From Myxococcota bacterium (GTDB taxonomy: Bacteria > Myxococcota_A > UBA796 > UBA9615 > JAKLKC01), in assembly GCA_023150875.1 (NCBI GenBank), contig JAKLKC010000007.1, forward strand, positions 1 through 64,000: 64,000 nt of DNA, in the 5' to 3' direction. The notes under the pieces are model-generated. The model saw only the letters and a program-made list of their open reading frames with translations. It was not told the DNA's origin and searched no databases. Positions 1-8,722 of the stretch are shown here, in pieces. Both the position numbers and the translations under genes were made by a program. How positions within the stretch are numbered: position 1 is the stretch's first letter; every line of letters begins with the position of its first letter.

Positions 1-3000
1 GGTCTCCCCCCTCCTCGGTGAAGCCGTCGCCGTCGTCGTCCGAGGCGGCGGTGCCCTCGTCCATCCGGCCGTCACAGTCCTCGTCCCGGCCGTCCGCCGT
101 CTCGACGGCGCCGGGATGGATCGTCGGCTCGCCGTCGTGGCAGTCGCCTCCGTCCGTCGTGAACCCGTCGCCGTCGGCGTCTCCCGCTCCGCCGCCGGGG
201 ACGCCGTCACAGTCCCGGTCGAAGCCGTCCCCGGCCTCGGGGGCGCCGGGATGGACGGCGGGATCGGAGTCGTCGCAGTCCCCCGCGCAGGCGGCGTGGC
301 CGTCCCCGTCGGCGTCCACCGGCCCCCGGGCCGTGGTGCAGCCGTCGGCCCGGATCCGCGCGTCCAGGGGGGGCTCTCCCTCGAACACCACCCGGAGGAC
401 CACCTCGGGAGGGCCTCCCACCGCGGCCCCCTCGTAGCGGACGACGACGTCCCGCTCCTCCCCGGCCTCGACGGTGTGGCGGGCGAGGTCCGTCATCAGG
501 CGCCAGCCGGGCCCCGAGGGCAGGAGGGAGGCGGAGAGCACCCGGGCCGGGGCGATGGACTGGTTGCGGAGCCCCAGGGTGACGGTGGTCGCCCCCCCGG
601 CGCCGGCGTCCAGGACCACGAGGGGAGGCGCGAACTGGAGGCCCCCCTTGCGGGCGGCTCCCTGGAGGGTGACGACCTCGGCGCCGTCGTCCGCCGTCAG
701 GTGCAGGGTCCCGGAGCGCTCCCCCGCCGCCCGGGGCAGGAACCGCACGCCGATCTCCGCCTCCTCGCCGGGCCCGAGGGCGGCGGGCAACGCCGACGAC
801 AGGGTGAAGTTGGAGGGGAGTCCGCCGTCCCCGTCGGCCTCGATGGCCGCCCGGAGGGCCGTGGCCGCGCTCCCGGCGTTCCGTACCCGCACCACCGCGT
901 CCACGGGGACGTCGGGGCGGGTGGGCTCGAAGGTCACGGCGTGGCCCAGGACCACCAGGGCGGATGTGGGCTCCCCGGCGGCGGGCTCCGGCGCGCACCC
1001 CCCGCCCAGTAGGGTCGCCAGGGTGAGGAGGGTCGACGGCTTGGGGCGTGGGGCACGGGACACCGGTGCAGAGCCCGCGGCGCGCCTCCCCAACCCGAAG
1101 AGGGCGGCGAGGAGCAGGATGGCGTGCCCCCCACCGCGGGGAGGGCCGGGAGCCGCGGCGCATCCCGCGCTGCCCGCCGAGAGACGCTGCTCGGAGAGCG
1201 CCACGTCCACGCCGGTGTCGCACCCCCCGTCGGGGGTGCCGTCGCAGTCCTGGTCGACCCCGTCGTCGCAGTGATCGGCGCCTCCGGGCAGGCTGAAGGG
1301 ATCGGTGTCGTCGCAGTCCCCGGCGTCCTCGGAGAAGCCGTCGCCGTCGTCGTCGGAGGCGGCGGTGCCCTCGTCCACGACGCCGTCGCAGTCGTCGTCC
1401 CGCCCGTTCGCGGCCTCGCCCGCGCCCGGGTGGACCTCGGGATCGGCGTCGTCGCAGTCCCCGGCGTCCTCGGAGAAGCCGTCGCCGTCGTCGTCGGAGG
1501 CGGAGGTGCCCTCGTCCACCTCCCCGTCGCAGTCCTGGTCGCGTCCGTCGGGCGCCTCGGGCGCCCCCGGGGCGACCGCGGGATCGGTGTCGTCGCAGTC
1601 CCCGGCACCCTCGGAGAAGCCGTCGCCGTCGTCGTCGACGAGGGGAGTGCCCTCGTCGGCGATCCCGTCGCAGTCCTGGTCGCGCCCGTCGGCGACCTCG
1701 GCGGCGCCGGGCCGGACGGAAGCGTCGGTGTCGTCGCAGTCCCCGCCCCTCTCCGAGAACCCGTCGCCGTCGTCGTCGTACGCCTCCGTCCCCTCGTCGA
1801 CCGTCCCGTCGCAGTCGTCGTCGACGCCGTTGGCGACCTCGGCGGCGCCGGGATGGACGAGGGGATCCGAGTCGAGGCAGTCGTCGCCCCCCGCCCAGGC
1901 GGGCAGGTGGCCGTCTCCGTCCCCCTCGGCCAGGTCGGCGCCATCGCAGTCCTCGTCGACACCGTTGGCGGGGACCTCCGCCCCGCCGGGCCGGACGTCG
2001 GCCCGGGCGTCGTCGCAGTCGCCGTCGCAGGCGGAGTACCCGTCCCCGTCGGCGTCCAGCTCGGCGGGGGAGAGCGCGCCGTCGCAGTCCTCGTCCACTC
2101 CGCCGCACGCCTCCGCCGCCCCGGGGCGCCTCGCGGGATCGGCGTCGTCGCAGTCCCCGCCGCAGGCCGTGGATCCGTCCCCGTCGGCGTCGTGCCCCTC
2201 GTCCACCGCGCCGTCGCAGTCGTCGTCGACGCCGTCGCAGACCTCGGGAGCGCCCGGGAAGACGTCGGCCCGGGAGTCGTCGCAGTCGCCGGCGCACGAG
2301 GCGAACCCGTCCCCGTCGGCGTCGTGCCCCTCGTCGACCTCGCCGTCGCAGTCGTTGTCGGTGGCGTCGCAGGTCTCGGGGGCGCCCGGCAGGACATCGG
2401 CCCGCCCGTCGTCGCAGTCGCCGGCGCAGGGGCCGACCCCGTCGCCGTCCCCGTCGGGCGCGTCGTCGGTGACGCCGTTGCAGTCGTCGTCCCGGGCGTT
2501 GCAGGACTCCCGCGCCCCGGGGTAGACGCCGGACCGGGCGTCGCTGCAGTCCCCGGCGCACGTGGTGTAGCCGTCGCCGTCCCGGTCGTATCCCTCGTCC
2601 ACGGCGCCGTCGCAGTCCTCGTCGACGAAGTCGCAGGACTCGTCCGCGCCGGGGTGGACGGTGGGATCGGCGTCGTCGCAGTCGCCGCCGCATGAGGTCG
2701 CCCCATCGCCGTCCGCGTCGAAGTCCTCGTCCACGGCCCCGTCGCAGTCCTGGTCGACACCGTCGCACACCTCCGCCGCGGAGGCGTGCCGGCTGGGATC
2801 GGCGTCGTCGCAGTCGGAGCAGGTGGGGGTCCCGTCCCCGTCGCCGTCGAAGCCCTCGTCGACCTCGCCGTCGCAGTCCTGGTCCGCGCCGTCGCAGGTC
2901 TCGGGCGCCCCGGGAAGGACGTCTGCCCGGGAGTCGTCGCAGTCGCCGCCGCACGAGAGCACGCCGTCGCCGTCCTGGTCGAAGTCCTCGTCGATCAGGC

Positions 3001-4726
3001 CGTCGCAGTCCTGGTCCACGCCGTCGCACGCCTCGGGCGCGGCGGGGTGGCGCGTGGGATCGGCGTCGTCGCAGTCCCCGGCGCAGGGGGAGGAGCGGTC
3101 GCCGTCGGCGTCGTCCTCCTCGTCCACGGCCCCGTCGCAGTCGTCGTCGATGGCGTTGCAGACGTCCTCCGCCCCGTCGTGGACCGAGGGATCCCCGTCG
3201 TCGCAGTCCCGCGGCCCCCCGGCGGCCCCGGGCGCCTCGCCCAGCACCAGGGCGGCCAGCACCGGCGAGAAGCCGAAGGCGTCCAGGTACTCGGCGTTGA
3301 GGGTGGTGGCGAGGACCCCCCCCGCGGCGGGGAGCGAGGCCACCAGGAGAGGGTGGCCGTCGGGGCCCAGCAGGGGGGCTCGCAGCGCGGCGGGGGCGGG
3401 CGTGAAGGCGAAGTCCGCCGCCCAGGTGGCCCGCGAGAGGCGATCGGCGTCCAGGTCGTAGGGCCGGGACAGCCACGGGGCATCGGGATCGTCCAGGGAG
3501 ACGGTGCTGGTCGATCCGGGGGCGGTCGTCAGGCCCGCGGGCCAGGCGGGGGAGATCCCGCCGTTGCCGCCGTCGTCCCCCGCCAGGACCACCAGGGCGC
3601 GGCAGCGGTCGGCCCCCGCCCAGGCCTCCAGCTCGGGCCAGGAGGGCCCGAGGGCGTCGTAGACGGCCTGGCTCTGGTCCGACGCCACGACGATCCGGTC
3701 GTAGCTCGAGAGGTCGGACAGGGGCAGGTCCCCGGCGCCCAGGCGGTCCCAGGGGATCCCCCACTGCTCCAGGAGGGAGGCGATCCGGTCCAACCCCCCG
3801 AAGGGGAGGGCGTCCTGGACGAGACCGACCCGCTGGGGGCGGGCCGGACAGAGGGAGGTCCCGGTGGAGTCGCAGGCGAGGTGGCCGTCCCCGTCCTCGT
3901 CCACCTCGTCGCTCCCGGGCAGGCCGTCGCAGTCGTCGTCCATGGCGTTGCAGCGCTCGGGGGCGCCGGGGTAGCTCCCGGGATCCAGGTCGTCGCAGTC
4001 GCCGTCGCAGTCCCGGAAGCCGTCCCCGTCCCGGTCCAGGCAGGCGCCCGGCGGGGAGATCCGGACGGCGTACCCGTCGTCCAGGGACCCCCAGCCGCAG
4101 GAGACCTGCAGCGAGGCTCCCGGGCCGCCGGCGCCGACGGCGGCGGCGCCCCCGAAGTCGTCGTCGTCGGGCGCGCCGAGCCCGAAGGCCACGTCCTGGT
4201 AGTGGAACTCGATGGTGCCGTCGGGGAAGAGGACCACCTCGAAGGTGACGTTCCCGGTGCCCGCGTAGCGTCCGGTGCGGAACCACTCCACGACGAACCG
4301 GCCCTCACCGGCGCCGTCGACCTCCCCGAGCCACACGCTGTCGCTCCGGGGCCAGAGGTCGCTCCACAGGGGCGCGATCACGTCGCCGCCGGCCTCGGTC
4401 AAGGGGCAGACCGCCCGCCAGTCCGGCTCGAGGCCGTCGAACGAGAGGGTGCCGTTGGAGCCCACGATCACCGACTCGTGGACGGCGCCGCGGTAGGGGA
4501 AGGGGAAGGGGAGGGGGATCTCCGCCCAGTCCTCCTCGCCGAGGGCGATGGGGGTGGGGGCCAGGAGGTACTCGTACACGGGCCCCCCCGCCTCATCGGA
4601 GTCCATCCAGGAGTAGCCCTCCTCGTCGGGGCCGCCCCGAGCCCCGAAGGTCGGTGGCGAGGCGGCGAGCCCGAGGGCGGCGGCGAGGAGGGCGAGGCGA
4701 GCGCGGCGAGGCAGGGGCGGCGGCAT
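1..4726 (-). CDS. giant MopE-repeat surface protein (3' end beyond window)
   Basis: Partial: the frame is open through the left edge, giving about 1575 codons. The ATG at 4726 begins a signal peptide (two Arg, then a Leu/Ala-rich core, residues 1-24). A beta-rich domain (about 30-225) resembles the N-terminal domain of the second giant gene at 59.6 kb. From Cys229 come MopE-type repeats (PF11617-like: DCDD..P..HPGAPE.CDGVDQDCDG); I count 16 before residue 1186 and at least two more near the left edge. Repeats 1 and 2 are separated by about 215 residues resembling a glutamine-amidotransferase/ThuA-like fold. Cys1189, a Gly-rich stretch, a Leu/Ala helix and GRR (to about 1213) look like a MYXO-CTERM sorting tag but are internal. 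They are followed by LLTLATLLGGGC, a lipobox with Cys1244, then HYDIN/'choice-of-anchor'-like beta domains. Acidic Asp/Cys repeats suggest Ca2+ binding on the cell surface. Function unknown. Confidence 0.85.
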   Translation of the reverse strand, partial: MPPPLPRRARLALLAAALGLAASPPTFGARGGPDEEGYSWMDSDEAGGPVYEYLLAPTPIALGEEDWAEIPLPFPFPYRGAVHESVIVGSNGTLSFDGLEPDWRAVCPLTEAGGDVIAPLWSDLWPRSDSVWLGEVDGAGEGRFVVEWFRTGRYAGTGNVTFEVVLFPDGTIEFHYQDVAFGLGAPDDDDFGGAAAVGAGGPGASLQVSCGWGSLDDGYAVRISPPGACLDRDGDGFRDCDGDCDDLDPGSYPGAPERCNAMDDDCDGLPGSDEVDEDGDGHLACDSTGTSLCPARPQRVGLVQDALPFGGLDRIASLLEQWGIPWDRLGAGDLPLSDLSSYDRIVVASDQSQAVYDALGPSWPELEAWAGADRCRALVVLAGDDGGNGGISPAWPAGLTTAPGSTSTVSLDDPDAPWLSRPYDLDADRLSRATWAADFAFTPAPAALRAPLLGPDGHPLLVASLPAAGGVLATTLNAEYLDAFGFSPVLAALVLGEAPGAAGGPRDCDDGDPSVHDGAEDVCNAIDDDCDGAVDEEDDADGDRSSPCAGDCDDADPTRHPAAPEACDGVDQDCDGLIDEDFDQDGDGVLSCGGDCDDSRADVLPGAPETCDGADQDCDGEVDEGFDGDGDGTPTCSDCDDADPSRHASAAEVCDGVDQDCDGAVDEDFDADGDGATSCGGDCDDADPTVHPGADESCDFVDEDCDGAVDEGYDRDGDGYTTCAGDCSDARSGVYPGARESCNARDDDCNGVTDDAPDGDGDGVGPCAGDCDDGRADVLPGAPETCDATDNDCDGEVDEGHDADGDGFASCAGDCDDSRADVFPGAPEVCDGVDDDCDGAVDEGHDADGDGSTACGGDCDDADPARRPGAAEACGGVDEDCDGALSPAELDADGDGYSACDGDCDDARADVRPGGAEVPANGVDEDCDGADLAEGDGDGHLPAWAGGDDCLDSDPLVHPGAAEVANGVDDDCDGTVDEGTEAYDDDGDGFSERGGDCDDTDASVRPGAAEVADGRDQDCDGIADEGTPLVDDDGDGFSEGAGDCDDTDPAVAPGAPEAPDGRDQDCDGEVDEGTSASDDDGDGFSEDAGDCDDADPEVHPGAGEAANGRDDDCDGVVDEGTAASDDDGDGFSEDAGDCDDTDPFSLPGGADHCDDGVDQDCDGTPDGGCDTGVDVALSEQRLSAGSAGCAAAPGPPRGGGHAILLLAALFGLGRRAAGSAPVSRAPRPKPSTLLTLATLLGGGCAPEPAAGEPTSALVVLGHAVTFEPTRPDVPVDAVVRVRNAGSAATALRAAIEADGDGGLPSNFTLSSALPAALGPGEEAEIGVRFLPRAAGERSGTLHLTADDGAEVVTLQGAARKGGLQFAPPLVVLDAGAGGATTVTLGLRNQSIAPARVLSASLLPSGPGWRLMTDLARHTVEAGEERDVVVRYEGAAVGGPPEVVLRVVFEGEPPLDARIRADGCTTARGPVDADGDGHAACAGDCDDSDPAVHPGAPEAGDGFDRDCDGVPGGGAGDADGDGFTTDGGDCHDGEPTIHPGAVETADGRDEDCDGRMDEGTAASDDDGDGFTEEGGD

Positions 4727-4928
4727 GGGCGGCGGGCGGGGATCGGGCTCCGGATCTCCGCGTCCTCCGGCCTGCCTTTCGGCCCGGGATGGTCCGCCCT
4801 TGACCCGGCGAGGTGGGGGGCGGCTTGCCAGGCGCCCGCCGAGGTCGATCCTGGTCGGGTCGCCTCGGTGCGTTGGGCAGTCCCGCAGGCGTTCCCGTGC
4901 CTCTTCCCCTTCCCCCCGCCTGGGGAGC

Positions 4929-4976
4929 GGGCTCGGGCACGGGCTCGGGCACGGGCTCGGGCACGGGCACGGGCTC
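4929..4976. repeat. GGGCWC hexamer array, 8 units
   Basis: Eight tandem hexamers alternate between GGGCTC and GGGCAC. It is one member of a dispersed intergenic family (also at 7118, 27151 and 33108, with a short stub near 20672). It lies between two divergent genes. Confidence 0.9.
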
Positions 4977-5011
4977 GAAGGGGCGACGACGATGGCGGGG
5001 CCCTGGACGGA

Positions 5012-5041
5012 TTGCGGAGGAGGGGCGCCGCGGAATACGAT
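5012..5041 (+). promoter_or_regulatory. possible sigma-70-type promoter of the MBL gene
   Basis: TTGCGG (5012-5017), an 18-nt spacer and TACGAT (5036-5041). Transcription would begin at about 5048, right at the ATG at 5049, and no Shine-Dalgarno sequence precedes that ATG, so a leaderless message is possible. Prediction by eye only. Confidence 0.4.
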
Positions 5042-5048
5042 CCCGCCC

Positions 5049-5969
5049 ATGGCCGCCCTCGGGACCGCCCTCCACCGCCTGTTCACCCGTGCCGTCCCCC
5101 GGGACCTGCTCCACCGCGGCGGGTCGGACGACCCGTCCCCCGCCGGCGTGGACGAGGGGGTGGTGTTCCGGTTCCTGGGCACGGCGGGCTTCGAGGCGAG
5201 GGCGGCGGGGGAGTCCCTGCTGGTGGACCCCTACCTCTCCCGGCCGGGCCTATGGCGGACCCTCACCGCCCCGCTCGTGCCGGATCCCGAGGCGGTCCGG
5301 GCGCGGGTGAACGCCGCCCACCACGTCTTCGCCGGCCACTCCCACCACGACCACTCCTTGGACGTGCCGGAGATCGCCCGCCAGACGGGGGCACGGGTCT
5401 ACGGGTCCCCCACCACCCTCCACCTGGCCCGGGCCCAGGGAGCGCCCCCCGACCTGCTGCACCCGTTCCGGGCCGGCGACGAGCTGCGGGCCGGGGCGTT
5501 CCGGGCGCGGGTGGTGGAGTCCTGCCACGGCCTGGTGGCCTTCGGCCGCGTGCCCCTGCCCGGCGCCCTCCACGCGCCGCCGGAGGCCCCTCCTCGGCTG
5601 CGCCACTACCGCGAAGGGGGCACCTTCGGCTTGGTGTTCGAGGCGGCGGGCGTCACGTTCATGCACCTCGGGAGCGCGAACTTCCTTCCCGCGACGCTGG
5701 AGGTGCCGCCTCCGGACGTGCTCATGCTGTGCATCGTCGGACGGCAGAAAGTCCCGGACTTCACGCGCCGGGTCCTGGAGGCGCTGCGCCCCCGCTACCT
5801 GCTCCCCTGCCACTACGACGACTTCGCGCTCCCCTTCGACGAGCCTATGCGTCAGCTCCCGGGGGTGGCCCTGGAGCGCTTCATGGTGGAGGCGGAGAGG
5901 GCGAGGCCGGAGACGAAGGTGGTGCTCCTGGACTTCTTCCAGGAGTTCAGGGTGCGGGCGAACCGGTAG
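5049..5969 (+). CDS. metallo-beta-lactamase-fold hydrolase (UlaG/RomA-like)
   Basis: A 306-residue probable cytoplasmic metal-dependent hydrolase. The fold is shown by VVFRFLGTAGFE near residue 38, a strand ending LLVDPYLS (57-63), and the HSHHDH metal-binding motif at 97-102 (HxHxDH). Further His/Asp residues follow in ESCHG and the late CHYDDF motif. This layout fits the UlaG/RomA/NAPE-PLD-like branch rather than true beta-lactamases; the substrate cannot be read from sequence. The ATG at 5049 is chosen because the fold begins soon after it; a longer upstream frame is low-complexity Arg/Gly/Ser. The 3' end overlaps the convergent DHH phosphoesterase gene by 23 bp. Upstream is a hexamer array shared with the divergent MopE-repeat gene. 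Confidence 0.8.
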   Translation: MAALGTALHRLFTRAVPRDLLHRGGSDDPSPAGVDEGVVFRFLGTAGFEARAAGESLLVDPYLSRPGLWRTLTAPLVPDPEAVRARVNAAHHVFAGHSHHDHSLDVPEIARQTGARVYGSPTTLHLARAQGAPPDLLHPFRAGDELRAGAFRARVVESCHGLVAFGRVPLPGALHAPPEAPPRLRHYREGGTFGLVFEAAGVTFMHLGSANFLPATLEVPPPDVLMLCIVGRQKVPDFTRRVLEALRPRYLLPCHYDDFALPFDEPMRQLPGVALERFMVEAERARPETKVVLLDFFQEFRVRANR

Positions 5970-6969
5970 GGCGGGGGGGGAGCATCCCGGCGACCAGGGC
6001 GATCGCCCGGGGGACCAGCTCCGCCAGATCCCCCCGGAGGGTGACCCCCGAGGCGCGGTCGTGGCCGCCGCCGGTCGGGTCCAGCAGGCGGGCGGCCTCG
6101 GCGACGTTCACGGCCCCCCGGGAGCGGAAGGACACCTTCAGAACGCCGGCGTCCTTCTCGACGAAGAGCATCGCCACGTCCACGCCGGTGATGAAGATCA
6201 GGTGGTTGATCACCCCTTCCGTGGCGTCCCCACCCACGCCGAGCTCCCGGAACAGGGTGCGGGGGGCCACCGCCCACGCCACGCGGCCGTCGCCGCTCGT
6301 CCGCGTCTCGGCGAGGACCCGTCCCCGGAAGAGGGTGGCGGAGTAGGGGGTGTCCAGCAGGATCCTCTCGACGATCGCCTGGAAGTCGATCCCGGTCTCC
6401 ACCAGCCGGGCCGCCACCCGCAACGTGCCCGGGGTGGTGCAGGAGTACCGGAAGGTGCCGGTGTCGAAGATCATCCCGGCGTAGAGGTTCGTCGCCAGGT
6501 CGCGGTCGACCTCGGCGCCGAAGACCGGCGAGGTGGCCAGGTGGTAGACCAGCTCGCAGGTGGAGGACATGTCGGGTTCCAGCAGGGCGAGGTCGTACTC
6601 CGCAGGGTCCGTGGAGCGGTGGTGGTCCACCAGCACCCGCGCGCCCGCGGCGTCGAACGCGGACCCCACGTCACCCAGGCGGTGGCGCACCCCGTCCAGG
6701 AGCACGGCGAGGTCGTAGGGGCCGCGTCCCCCCGCCTCCTGGGCGGTCAGGACCCGGTCCGCCCCGGGCAGGAAGCGGTACCGCTCCGGCACGGGCGCGT
6801 GGTAGACGATGTCGACCCTCAGGTGGGGGAAGGTCCGGCGGAGCACCTGGGCCAGGCCGAGGCCCGCGCCGATGGAGTCGCCGTCGGCCTCGGACGGGCC
6901 GGTCAGCAGCACCGAGGTGGCGCGGGACGCCAGCGCGTGGAAGAGGCGGAACCCATCGTCGAGCGGCAT
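5947..6969 (-). CDS. nrnA: DHH/DHHA1 phosphoesterase, NrnA-type nanoRNase/pAp phosphatase
   Basis: A 340-residue protein with the full DHH-family layout: motif I as SEADGDSIG (residues 27-35, where P-D-x-D is usual), an LLDGV strand with Asp92, the DHH triad at 115-117 (VDHHRS), a later conserved Asp in MIFDTGTFRYS, and a C-terminal DHHA1 domain with GGGHDRASG (usually GGGHKxAAG). Members degrade 2-5-nt RNAs and dephosphorylate pAp in the cytoplasm with Mn2+. Length fits the family (310-340). Motif I has Glu-Ala where Pro-Asp is usual, which may weaken one metal ligand. The gene is transcribed leftward from a good sigma-70-like promoter at 7011-7037 and overlaps the convergent hydrolase gene by 23 bp. 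Confidence 0.85.
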   Translation of the reverse strand: MPLDDGFRLFHALASRATSVLLTGPSEADGDSIGAGLGLAQVLRRTFPHLRVDIVYHAPVPERYRFLPGADRVLTAQEAGGRGPYDLAVLLDGVRHRLGDVGSAFDAAGARVLVDHHRSTDPAEYDLALLEPDMSSTCELVYHLATSPVFGAEVDRDLATNLYAGMIFDTGTFRYSCTTPGTLRVAARLVETGIDFQAIVERILLDTPYSATLFRGRVLAETRTSGDGRVAWAVAPRTLFRELGVGGDATEGVINHLIFITGVDVAMLFVEKDAGVLKVSFRSRGAVNVAEAARLLDPTGGGHDRASGVTLRGDLAELVPRAIALVAGMLPPRPTGSPAP

Positions 6970-7010
6970 CCTTCAGCCCCAGCCCGGGCGACCGGCCCGG
7001 AAAAGCGGTC

Positions 7011-7037
7011 AGTATACATGGATCGGGGGCCGTGCAA
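7011..7037 (-). promoter_or_regulatory. sigma-70-type promoter of nrnA
   Basis: On the minus strand, TTGCAC (7037-7032), a 15-nt spacer (16 if CTTGCA is taken) and TATACT (7016-7011). The predicted start lies about 35 nt before the nrnA ATG. The local AT-rich patch is conspicuous in this GC-rich window. Confidence 0.5.
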
Positions 7038-7117
7038 GCTGGCGGCCCGGCCCGCACCGCCTCCGCCAGCGTCGATCTCGGGCGGGTCGTCGTGGAGTGT
7101 TGCATGCCACCCTGGAC

Positions 7118-7324
7118 GTGCCCGTGCCCGTGCCCGTGCCCGTGCCCGTGCCCGTGCCCGTGCCCGTGCCCGAGCCCGTGCCCGCCCCGGACGGGGCACG
7201 GGCACGTCGCACGAAGCACGAAGCACGGGGCACGAAGCACGAGGCACGGTCGCGAGGCGCAGGGCACGAGGCACGAAGCACGGGCACGGGCACGAAGCAC
7301 GGGACGCGGGCGCGGGGCGCGGGG
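7118..7324. repeat. inverted hexamer/heptamer array (GTGCCC arm, then GCACGRR arm)
   Basis: Left arm: nine perfect GTGCCC units, one GAGCCC and one GTGCCC (7118-7183). Right arm: imperfect GGGCAC/GCACGAA/GGCACGAG units (7193-7324). The two arms are roughly reverse complements, so the array could fold into a long hairpin. It sits between the divergent nrnA and beta-propeller genes, downstream of the nrnA promoter from the other gene's view. The rest of the 6970-7431 gap shows only the nrnA promoter and a possible TATTAT box at 7349-7354. Confidence 0.85.
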
Positions 7325-7431
7325 CTGGCCCCCGACCCGTGGGAGCGATATTATCCGGGGTCGCCGAGCGGCTCTGCCCGGGCGGGCCGCCGGGGCCACC
7401 GGCCGGCCCGGCGACGTGGGCTGACGTCCCC

Positions 7432-8718
7432 ATGCACCGCCCCTCTCCTGGAACCGTCCCGTGGGCGCTGGCCGGCCTGCTCGCCGTCCTTGCACCGGCC
7501 GCCGCCCGGGCCCACGGCGACCTTCCCCAGTCCACCGACGTGGTCTTCGAGGACCCGTCGGACCCCCTGCCCCTGGTCCTCACCACCTTCGGCGTCCTTG
7601 TGCCCCGGGCCGGGGACGATTGGGAGTGGGTCTGCGAGGACGTCGTGGGGTCCGGGGGGATCTCCGACTTCGAGGCCCTGCCTTCGGGGACCTGGCTGTT
7701 CGGCACCGCCCAGGGCCTGTGGCGCAGCGTCGACCGCTGCTCCTGGGAGCGGGTGGGTGGAGCGGTGGAAGACCTTGATTTCACTCAGGTATCCCGGGAC
7801 GTCGCCGAACCCGACGTGGTGTGGGCGGCGACCGCCAGCGGCGGCCGGGACAACGCCCTCTGGCGCTCCGGGGACGGAGGCTCCACCTTCGCGGCGTTCG
7901 CCTCCTTCGGCGAGGGCTCGACGGTCCGGGGCTTCCTCCAGGGTCCCGACGGCGCGAGCTTCTGGGTCTTCGGCTGGCGGGACCTCTCGCCCTGGCTGTG
8001 GCGCTCCGAGGACGGCCTGGTCTTCGACGAGCACCCCCTCCAGCCCATGGCGCCGGGGACCTCGGTGTACCCCCTGGGACTGGATCCCGCAGACCCCTCC
8101 GTCGCCTACGTCGCCTTGCGGGTCCTGGACCCTCCCCACGACGAGCTGGGAAGCGTGGCGGCCGACGGGACGATCGAGGCGTTGCTGGAGGTGCCCGACG
8201 AGATCGTCGCGTTCGCGGCGGGACCGGAGGAGGGGCGGATGGTCGCGGGGGGGCGGTACGCCGGGCTCTACGCCACGGCCGACGGGGGCGCGACGTGGAG
8301 CGGCCCCGACGACGCCGTCGAGGCGGGCTGCCTGGTGGACCGCGGAGGGGTGCGCTACCGGTGCACCCACCCCTTCGCCGACGGTGCCTCGGTGATGGCC
8401 GCGCTGGCGGGGGGCGGCGAGCTCCAGCCGGTGCAGGACTTCGCGGACGTGTGCCGCCCCTACGAGTGCCCGGCGGGCACCGAGGTGGCGGAGGTGTGCG
8501 GCCCCCTGTGGGAGGCGACCCGGGAGGAAGCCGGCCTGTGCCTGGGCGAGGCGGAGCAGGAGACCCCCGCCCCCGATCCGGGCTGCGATGGCGGTGGCTG
8601 CGCGGCGGCCGGCGGAGCGGAGCCCGGGGCCGGCACCCTCGCCCCCGCGCTGCTCCTGGGCCTGCGACGCCGCGCTCCCCCTGCGTCCCCGCGGGCGGCC
8701 GGGCCGAGGATCGGGTAG
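7432..8718 (+). CDS. exported beta-propeller (BNR/sortilin-like) protein with MYXO-CTERM-like tail
   Basis: A 428-residue protein with a clear signal peptide (hydrophobic core at 10-24, ending AAARAHG). The body has repeated blades typical of BNR/sortilin or photosystem-stability-factor-like propellers: WRSVDRCSWERV, WRSGDGGSTF, WRSEDGLVF and YATADGGATW, each with a Ser/Ala-x-Asp-x-Gly-x-x-(W/F) Asp-box. Cys pairs follow near 330-385. The C-terminus has Cys/Gly residues (CDGGGCAAAGG), a short Leu-rich helix and RRR, which resembles a MYXO-CTERM sorting tag. It is probably surface-exposed or periplasmic; ligand unknown. The ATG at 7432 is directly followed by the signal peptide. The YfhO-like gene starts 5 nt after its stop, so the two are likely co-transcribed with tyrS. 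Confidence 0.75.
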   Translation: MHRPSPGTVPWALAGLLAVLAPAAARAHGDLPQSTDVVFEDPSDPLPLVLTTFGVLVPRAGDDWEWVCEDVVGSGGISDFEALPSGTWLFGTAQGLWRSVDRCSWERVGGAVEDLDFTQVSRDVAEPDVVWAATASGGRDNALWRSGDGGSTFAAFASFGEGSTVRGFLQGPDGASFWVFGWRDLSPWLWRSEDGLVFDEHPLQPMAPGTSVYPLGLDPADPSVAYVALRVLDPPHDELGSVAADGTIEALLEVPDEIVAFAAGPEEGRMVAGGRYAGLYATADGGATWSGPDDAVEAGCLVDRGGVRYRCTHPFADGASVMAALAGGGELQPVQDFADVCRPYECPAGTEVAEVCGPLWEATREEAGLCLGEAEQETPAPDPGCDGGGCAAAGGAEPGAGTLAPALLLGLRRRAPPASPRAAGPRIG

Positions 8719-8722
8719 CCCC

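Larger units (their letters stand above)
4727..5048. other. divergent intergenic region with hexamer array
   Basis: No gene is seen between the start of the giant MopE gene (leftward) and the hydrolase gene (rightward). The stretch holds a GGGCTC/GGGCAC hexamer array (4929-4976) and a possible sigma-70-like promoter at 5012-5041. Several frames are open here only because of base composition. Confidence 0.7.

Noticed and set aside
1-4050. A DNA tandem repeat rather than a protein repeat in the MopE gene
   Set aside because: Repeat units vary in codon use and spacing while the Asp/Cys pattern is conserved, so selection acts on protein.
207-4286. A 1359-codon Arg-rich open frame on the minus strand inside the first giant gene
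   Set aside because: It is the shadow frame of the MopE repeats (Arg-rich RRRLRR pattern); the true frame has DCDD/DCDG periodicity, a signal peptide and a Cys/Gly tag.
7118-7324. A CRISPR array
   Set aside because: Units are 6-7 bp without spacers of constant length, and there are no cas genes.
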